A stretch of 64,000 nt of DNA from Psychrobacter sp. APC 3426 (GTDB lineage Bacteria; Pseudomonadota; Gammaproteobacteria; Pseudomonadales; Moraxellaceae), in assembly GCF_030408035.1 (NCBI RefSeq), contig NZ_JASDCF010000015.1:1-64000 (forward strand). The letters run 5' to 3'. Positions 59,852-64,000 of the stretch are shown here, piece after piece. Position 1 is the stretch's first letter; each line of letters opens with the position of its first letter. The position numbers were made by a program, and so were the translations under genes. The notes below the pieces were generated by a model. It was not told the origin of the DNA and searched no databases. It was given only the letters and a program-made list of their open reading frames with translations.

Positions 59852-60079
59852 ATGACTCAAGCCATTCCCCAAGGCATTTACCGCCATTATAAAGGCAGCC
59901 TTTATCAAGTACTGCATACGGCTCAGCATTCAGAAACAGAAGAACTGCTAGTGGTTTACCGTTGCCTATACGGTGAGTATGGCGTGTGGGTACGACCATT
60001 AGCGATGTTTACTGAAACTGTTGAAGTTGATGGTAAAGAAGTACCACGGTTTGAATTGATTAAAGCGCTCGTGGATTAA
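59852..60079 (+). CDS. DUF1653 family protein
   Basis: The 75-residue protein has the DUF1653 pattern GIYRHYKGSLYQVLHTAQHSETEELLVVYR followed by WVRPLAMFTETVEVDGKEVPRF. This is a small beta-rich domain of unknown function, often beside unrelated housekeeping genes. ATG 59852 has AGGA seven bases upstream. The broken small membrane ORF starts 25 bases downstream. Confidence 0.88.
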   Translation: MTQAIPQGIYRHYKGSLYQVLHTAQHSETEELLVVYRCLYGEYGVWVRPLAMFTETVEVDGKEVPRFELIKALVD

Positions 60080-60103
60080 TTTAAAATACTAGGTAACTTA
60101 TAG

Positions 60104-60418
60104 ATGCAACTGCATAAAAATAAAAATGTACCTTTGTTATGGCAGCTATCAGTACTTATAGTCCAGTTCGTTATTTAGTTATTTATCAATTGGTTAGATG
60201 TTTATCTTAATCAAAAACCGCCTGTTTCATCATCAGATAAGCTTTTTTGGGTAGTCATCGTTCCTATTACTTGGCTTGTCTATACGCTCATGTCTTATCA
60301 TTATTCTCATAAGCTCTTGCGGGCAGTTCTCCAAGGATTACTACAGACGCTGGTTTCTTATGCCATCGTCATTGCTAGCGTACTAGCTTTTTATACATGG
60401 ACTGGCGGCTCATTTTGA
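60104..60418 (+). pseudogene. small membrane-protein ORF interrupted by an in-frame amber codon
   Basis: From ATG 60104 (AGG about ten bases upstream) a frame of 104 codons runs to TGA 60416-60418 with a single in-frame stop, TAG at codon 25 (60176-60178). The reading would give MQLHKNKNVPLLWQ..., a first hydrophobic helix broken by the stop, then WLDVYLNQKPPVSSSDKL, a helix WVVIVPITWLVYTLM and a third helix SYAIVIASVLAFYTW. No family recognised. The open remainder and its membrane-protein composition suggest a recently inactivated gene or a sequencing error. Confidence 0.6.
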
Positions 60419-60444
60419 GAATTCGTTAATGTTTGATTCTTAGC

Positions 60445-61401
60445 TTACGCTTCTAAAAACCCTTTTAATACTTTATAAAATCCAACAGGCTCATCCATTG
60501 GTATCGCATGACCTGAGCGCGGCAACAGCACTTCAGTGGCATTAGGTAACATCTGGGTGGTTTTTTGCTGCCACTTAGCATCATATAGCTTAGAGCGCCC
60601 GCCAATCAGATTAACCACCGGAATGGTCACCCGCTCTAAAGCGCCGCGAAAGTCATAGGGCAATGTTAAATAAGCTTGTAAACAGCGCATCTTATGATGC
60701 CAAATACTATGATCATAAAGCGCAAGTTTGGGGTCATTCTTGTAGGTCATTACTTGTATAAAGGCTTTTGAGCGTGTGCGGTTGACGGATAATAGAGAAA
60801 ACAGTCGTTCAACGTCCGTTGCTCGGCGTTTCAGGGCAAAAGGCAGATGAGTAAAGCTTTCCATATTAGCATAAGGTAAGGTCCTATCAATCACCTCATG
60901 AAAAATATCAAACACCTCCTGCTGCCGCGATCCAAACAAGCCACCTTGCCAGTCAGACTGGTTGTGGATAGCAGGACTTTGGTCAATATTTAAATAACGG
61001 CTGACTCTTGCGCTGCCATAACGCTCAAAATACGCCCACATCACTTGCGCACCCATCGAGATGGCGGCAACTGGCAAGGATTCTATATTGCGCGCCAGGC
61101 AAATTTGCTCAATGACGGCACTGATATCATCGGCATACTGACGCACAAAATCAAACTGGGTCAGCTTGATGTCTTTTGCCGCGCCAAATCCTCTCAGATG
61201 CGGCAGATAAAATGCATATTTGCCAACCAAAGGAAAAATAAATGGTAAAAACTCACGTGCATCCATGCCATAAGCGTGTAGCAGCAGCACAGGTTTACCA
61301 TTGCCTATGACAGATACGGGTAGCAATGTACCGTCAGTCAAAGTGATATCAATCATTTTCAGCTGATAATTAGCAGGCAAGTTAATTAGGTTTTTCTTCA
61401 T
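60445..61401 (-). CDS. alpha/beta hydrolase
   Basis: The 318-residue protein has an alpha/beta hydrolase core: GKPVLLLHAYGMDAREF (oxyanion region HAYG), the nucleophile elbow AISMGAQ with Ser115, in which the first Gly of GxSxG is replaced by Ala, and the catalytic His in PRSGHAIPMDEP. A cap of about 100 residues lies between about 150 and 260. No signal peptide. Substrate unknown; esterase, lipase or a carbon-carbon hydrolase are all possible. AAAGG lies ten bases before the ATG. Confidence 0.8.
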   Translation of the reverse strand: MKKNLINLPANYQLKMIDITLTDGTLLPVSVIGNGKPVLLLHAYGMDAREFLPFIFPLVGKYAFYLPHLRGFGAAKDIKLTQFDFVRQYADDISAVIEQICLARNIESLPVAAISMGAQVMWAYFERYGSARVSRYLNIDQSPAIHNQSDWQGGLFGSRQQEVFDIFHEVIDRTLPYANMESFTHLPFALKRRATDVERLFSLLSVNRTRSKAFIQVMTYKNDPKLALYDHSIWHHKMRCLQAYLTLPYDFRGALERVTIPVVNLIGGRSKLYDAKWQQKTTQMLPNATEVLLPRSGHAIPMDEPVGFYKVLKGFLEA

Positions 61402-61723
61402 AAGGCGATAACCTTTATTTATTAAGCAGCTTTATAAAGCCATTTTAGCTAAAACTCGTTATCGTAAAAGTAAATAATGTCATTAATGAAAGGCTGCTAT
61501 ATTAAAGCAGGTCATTAACCATAGCATACAATCTGTTGAGTTTTTAAAGTGGCGGAGCGGTATACATAGCTATTGTGATGCGCGGTGACCAGTCAAATCA
61601 TACTTCAGCAACGCATACGGCACTCGTAACATTTATCACTAGAGCAAGTATTGATTTTAGACTTTCAAAAGGTGTGCTTGGCTAGGGCGTGTTGAACATT
61701 GGGAATAAAACGATGGCAAAAAA

Positions 61724-61776
61724 ATAGCAAACGGTTAGTCTTTAAGTTCTCACACAAAAAAGACATCGTTTGCTAT
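61724..61776 (+). promoter_or_regulatory. hairpin covering the transposase start codon
   Basis: ATAGCAAACG (61724-61733) pairs perfectly with CGTTTGCTAT (61767-61776), and GTCTTT (61738-61743) with AAAGAC (61759-61764). The 3' arm includes the A and T of the ATG at 61775, so long read-in transcripts would mask the start. Confidence 0.6.
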
Positions 61777-62527
61777 GCCTCGTACAATGCTCAAAGATCA
61801 ACACTGGACAAGACTAAGACCTATACTACTAGAACTTAATATCTATGACAAAGGGAATCTTAGACAGACGGTCGAAGGCGTATTATATCGTATGCGTGTT
61901 GGCTGTCCTTGGCGTGATCTGCCACCATGCTTTGGCAAGCCTAACACTGTCTACAAAGCTTATCAGCGCTGGTTTCGTAGCAATAAACTGATTGCACTGT
62001 TTGCTTTATTAATTAAAGACGAAGACTGTGAATGGGTATTTATTGATGGCACGCACGTTAAAGCACATCAACACAGTAATGGTAGCAATGAGGTCGAACA
62101 AGCCATTAGTAAAAGTGTGGCAGGACGCGCCACCAAGATTCATTTAGCGGTTGATGCTCACGGCAACCCTATTACTTTTATCTTATCAGATGGTACGACT
62201 CACGATGTAAAGGTGGCTCCAGACTTAGTTGATAAGATTAATTTAAGTGGTACAGACAGGCTATGTGCCGATAAGGGCTATGATTCTGATCCGCTGCGAG
62301 CGCATATTGAACAAGCGGGTTGCTTCAATAATATTCCTCGAAAACAGAATACTAAGTCCACCAATAACCATATGGACTGGCACTTGTACAAGGCTCGACA
62401 CTTAGTTGAAAATGCTTTTGCTAAGTTGAAAAACTACCGGGCGGTTGCAACTAGATTTGATAAGCTCAAGCAAAGTTATGAGAATACGGTGGCTCTCGCT
62501 TGTGCCTATCTTTGGTTGAAACTTTGA
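61775..62527 (+). CDS. IS5-family DDE transposase
   Basis: The 250-residue enzyme cuts and joins the element's ends. An N-terminal DUF4096-type DNA-binding part (VEGVLYRMRVGCPWRDLPPCFGK) precedes the DDE catalytic core: Asp91 in VFIDGTHVKAH, Asp166 in CADKGYDSDPLR and Glu212 in HLVENAFAKLKNYR. It is a single uninterrupted frame, whereas many relatives are split in two by a programmed frameshift. The stop codon overlaps the right inverted repeat by one base. Only the start-site hairpin suggests control of expression. Confidence 0.95.
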   Translation: MPRTMLKDQHWTRLRPILLELNIYDKGNLRQTVEGVLYRMRVGCPWRDLPPCFGKPNTVYKAYQRWFRSNKLIALFALLIKDEDCEWVFIDGTHVKAHQHSNGSNEVEQAISKSVAGRATKIHLAVDAHGNPITFILSDGTTHDVKVAPDLVDKINLSGTDRLCADKGYDSDPLRAHIEQAGCFNNIPRKQNTKSTNNHMDWHLYKARHLVENAFAKLKNYRAVATRFDKLKQSYENTVALACAYLWLKL

Positions 62528-62564
62528 ATGTTCAACACGCCCTAATGAAAAAAATATCATCGCC

Positions 62565-62601
62565 AAAAAAAGAAGCAATATAGAGGAATCTATATTGCTT
62601 C
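62565..62601 (-). terminator. intrinsic terminator of the YdfG-type gene
   Basis: GAAGCAATATAGA pairs with TCTATATTGCTTC around GGAA; the A run at 62565-62571 supplies the T tract on the minus strand. The IS element ends only 20 bases away. Confidence 0.88.
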
Positions 62602-62645
62602 GGTCTTATGAATTACATTAATGAGCCAAACGGTTGGCTAAACCT

Positions 62646-63398
62646 TTAAGAGTCTTGCTTCGCAATCGTTAGACCATTATAGGTTTGTGCCACCGGCATG
62701 ACCTCTAAACGATTGACGTTAATATGGGCAGGCGATTCAATCAACCATAACAAAATATCGCCAATATCGTCACCGGTCATGGTTTTAAAGCCATCATAAA
62801 CTTGAGCAGCCTTATCATCATCACCATGATAGCGCACGTTTGAAAACTCAGTGTCCGCCACATTACCCGGTTCAAGGTTGGTCACGCGCACTTGCGTGCC
62901 TATTAAATCCGCGCGCAAGTTTAAGCTAAATTGTTTAACAAAAGCTTTGGTCGCGCCATAAACATTACCACCAAAGTAAGGCCAGCTACCAGCAATCGAA
63001 CCAACATTAATGATATAACCACTATCGCGGGCGACCATCGCTGGCAAGACTGCATGGGTGAGCGCCATCAACCCTTTAATATTGGTATCGGTCATACGCA
63101 TCCAGTCATCGAGACTGGCGTTGTGTGCAGGCTCTGTACCTAAGGCTAATCCAGCATTATTCACCAAGACATCAATTTGCTTAAAATCAGCAGGCAAGTC
63201 AGCAATGATTTGCGGGATAGACGCCGTGTCACTGACATCCATGACCACAGGTAAAAATGTCTCGCCCAACGTATCTGCCAAAGCATTTAGTTTGTCTAAA
63301 CGTCTGGCACAGCCAATCACACGGTGACCATTGGCAACCAAGCGCTCAGCTAATGCTTTACCGAAACCAGCGCTTGCGCCTGTAATCAATACGTTCAT
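62646..63398 (-). CDS. ydfG: NADP-dependent 3-hydroxy acid dehydrogenase, YdfG type (SDR)
   Basis: The 250-residue short-chain dehydrogenase has TGASAGFG at 6-13 for NADP, CARR suggesting NADP preference, NNAGLALG, and the catalytic Ser, Tyr and Lys in NVGSIAGSWPYFGGNVYGATKAF. It is close to E. coli YdfG, which oxidises L-allo-threonine, serine and 3-hydroxy acids and reduces malonic semialdehyde. AAGGA is six bases before the ATG. It lies downstream of upp on the same strand. Confidence 0.88.
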   Translation of the reverse strand: MNVLITGASAGFGKALAERLVANGHRVIGCARRLDKLNALADTLGETFLPVVMDVSDTASIPQIIADLPADFKQIDVLVNNAGLALGTEPAHNASLDDWMRMTDTNIKGLMALTHAVLPAMVARDSGYIINVGSIAGSWPYFGGNVYGATKAFVKQFSLNLRADLIGTQVRVTNLEPGNVADTEFSNVRYHGDDDKAAQVYDGFKTMTGDDIGDILLWLIESPAHINVNRLEVMPVAQTYNGLTIAKQDS

Positions 63399-63479
63399 CT
63401 TATATCCTTATCATTGATGTTCTGTACACATTTCAAATGGTTTTATAATGCCGGCTTGCCACGGTTTATGAGCGTTGTC

Positions 63480-64000
63480 TTATTTGTTAAACAACTGCTT
63501 ACCAAAGATTTTATCGCCCGCATCACCAAGACCTGGAATGATATAACCGTGCTCATCCAAATGACTGTCTAGTGCGGCGGTATAAATAGTGACGTCAGGA
63601 TGCGCTTCATTGACTACGCGTACACCTTCAGGTGCCGCAACCAATACCAATGCTTTGATATTGGTGCAGCCATTTTTCTTTAGCATCTCGATGGTCGCAA
63701 CCATTGAGCCGCCAGTCGCTAACATTGGGTCAATGATAAGGGCTGGGCGTTTGTCCATATGACTGACAAACTTTTCAAAGAACGGTACTGGCTGCAAAGT
63801 TTCTTCATCGCGCTGTAAACCGACGACAGAGATTTTTGCGGTAGGAATCAAATCGAGCACGCCGTCGAGCATGCCAATACCGGCACGTAAGATCGGTACA
63901 ATCGTTGCGGTCTTACCGATGATTTGCTCACCCGTGATTTCACCACACCAGCCTTCCATCGGGAAGGTTTCAATTTCAAAATCACGGCTCGCTTCATACG
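63480..64000 (-). CDS. upp: uracil phosphoribosyltransferase (5' end outside the window)
   Basis: Upp converts uracil and PRPP to UMP in the pyrimidine salvage pathway. The frame is open to the right edge; upstream of the apparent Met at 63959 it continues with [13 protein letters not shown], as in E. coli Upp, so the gene is truncated by the window and lacks about its first 35-40 codons. Visible are [11 protein letters not shown]-like [15 protein letters not shown]-binding [14 protein letters not shown] and the uracil-binding [16 protein letters not shown] near the C-terminus. Confidence 0.96.
   Translation of the reverse strand, partial: YEASRDFEIETFPMEGWCGEITGEQIIGKTATIVPILRAGIGMLDGVLDLIPTAKISVVGLQRDEETLQPVPFFEKFVSHMDKRPALIIDPMLATGGSMVATIEMLKKNGCTNIKALVLVAAPEGVRVVNEAHPDVTIYTAALDSHLDEHGYIIPGLGDAGDKIFGKQLFNK

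Larger units (their letters stand above)
61683..62544 (+). mobile_element. complete IS5-family insertion sequence (IS427-group features)
   Basis: Perfect 18-base inverted sequences TAGGGCGTGTTGAACATT lie at 61683-61700 and, inverted, at 62527-62544. Their outer TA is best read as a duplicated TA target, leaving an 858-base element (61685-62542) with 16-base repeats starting GGGCGTG. One intact transposase ORF fills it. The perfect ends suggest a recent, possibly active copy, inserted between the alpha/beta hydrolase and the YdfG-type gene, close to the terminator of the latter. Confidence 0.92.

Overview
The window looks like a chromosomal segment of a gammaproteobacterium of the family Moraxellaceae, most likely Psychrobacter. 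This is an inference from the proteins (RapA, PheS/PheT, IhfA, Rho, Lnt, MutY, YcgN, AnmK/TyrS pairing), the moderate GC content, AT-rich intergenic regions and Shine-Dalgarno sites of the AAGGA type. No rRNA, tRNA, CRISPR array, prophage or plasmid functions were seen.

Layout. 1-4.1 kb: a possible cut-off transposase start at the left edge, a DUF3360 membrane protein and uvrC. 4.1-6.6 kb (minus): lgt-thyA-folA. 6.9-9.3 kb (plus): a DUF4139 secreted protein and an NRDE/TANGO2-type protein. 9.5-14.1 kb: rppH, an OsmC/YhfA protein and a MAPEG protein, then dusC and a UvrD-type (FBH1-like) helicase. 14.4-18.1 kb (minus): a hot-dog thioesterase, fused hisIE and tatABC. 18.4-23.7 kb (plus): the translation cluster rpmI-rplT-pheS-pheT-ihfA, without thrS-infC in front. 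24-28.6 kb: a small acidic lipoprotein, a YpfJ-type zinc peptidase, a glycine-zipper lipoprotein, rho and trxA. 29-35.7 kb: an RluA-type pseudouridine synthase, an EthA-like flavin monooxygenase, a D-2-hydroxyacid dehydrogenase and rapA. 36-43.6 kb: tesB, mutY, a GIY-YIG/DUF4357 protein, an RbgA/YlqF-type GTPase and a very large DUF2339 membrane protein. 43.8-49.6 kb: a dienelactone hydrolase, ycgN, a DUF4105 protein and corC-lnt. 49.8-56.8 kb: an acidic membrane-anchored protein, a POT peptide transporter, aminopeptidase P, a coiled-coil protein and fabF. 57-64 kb: anmK/tyrS (divergent), a DUF1653 protein, an amber-interrupted small membrane ORF, an alpha/beta hydrolase, a complete IS5-family element, a YdfG-type dehydrogenase and the 3' part of upp.

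Most of this is housekeeping: DNA repair (uvrC, mutY), thymidylate/folate synthesis, lipoprotein maturation (lgt and lnt, far apart), Tat export, translation and transcription termination/recycling (rho, rapA). Operons are short and closed by clear intrinsic terminators, many of them bidirectional between convergent genes. Accessory material is limited to the IS5 element, the possible edge transposase, the GIY-YIG/DUF4357 protein, the FBH1-like helicase and the broken ORF at 60.1 kb. I found no convincing new multigene system. The best leads are regulatory (a perfect TyrR-box-like palindrome at 24.5 kb, hairpins around rpmI-rplT, a hairpin over the transposase start) and a recurring theme of extra polar low-complexity segments in otherwise conserved enzymes.
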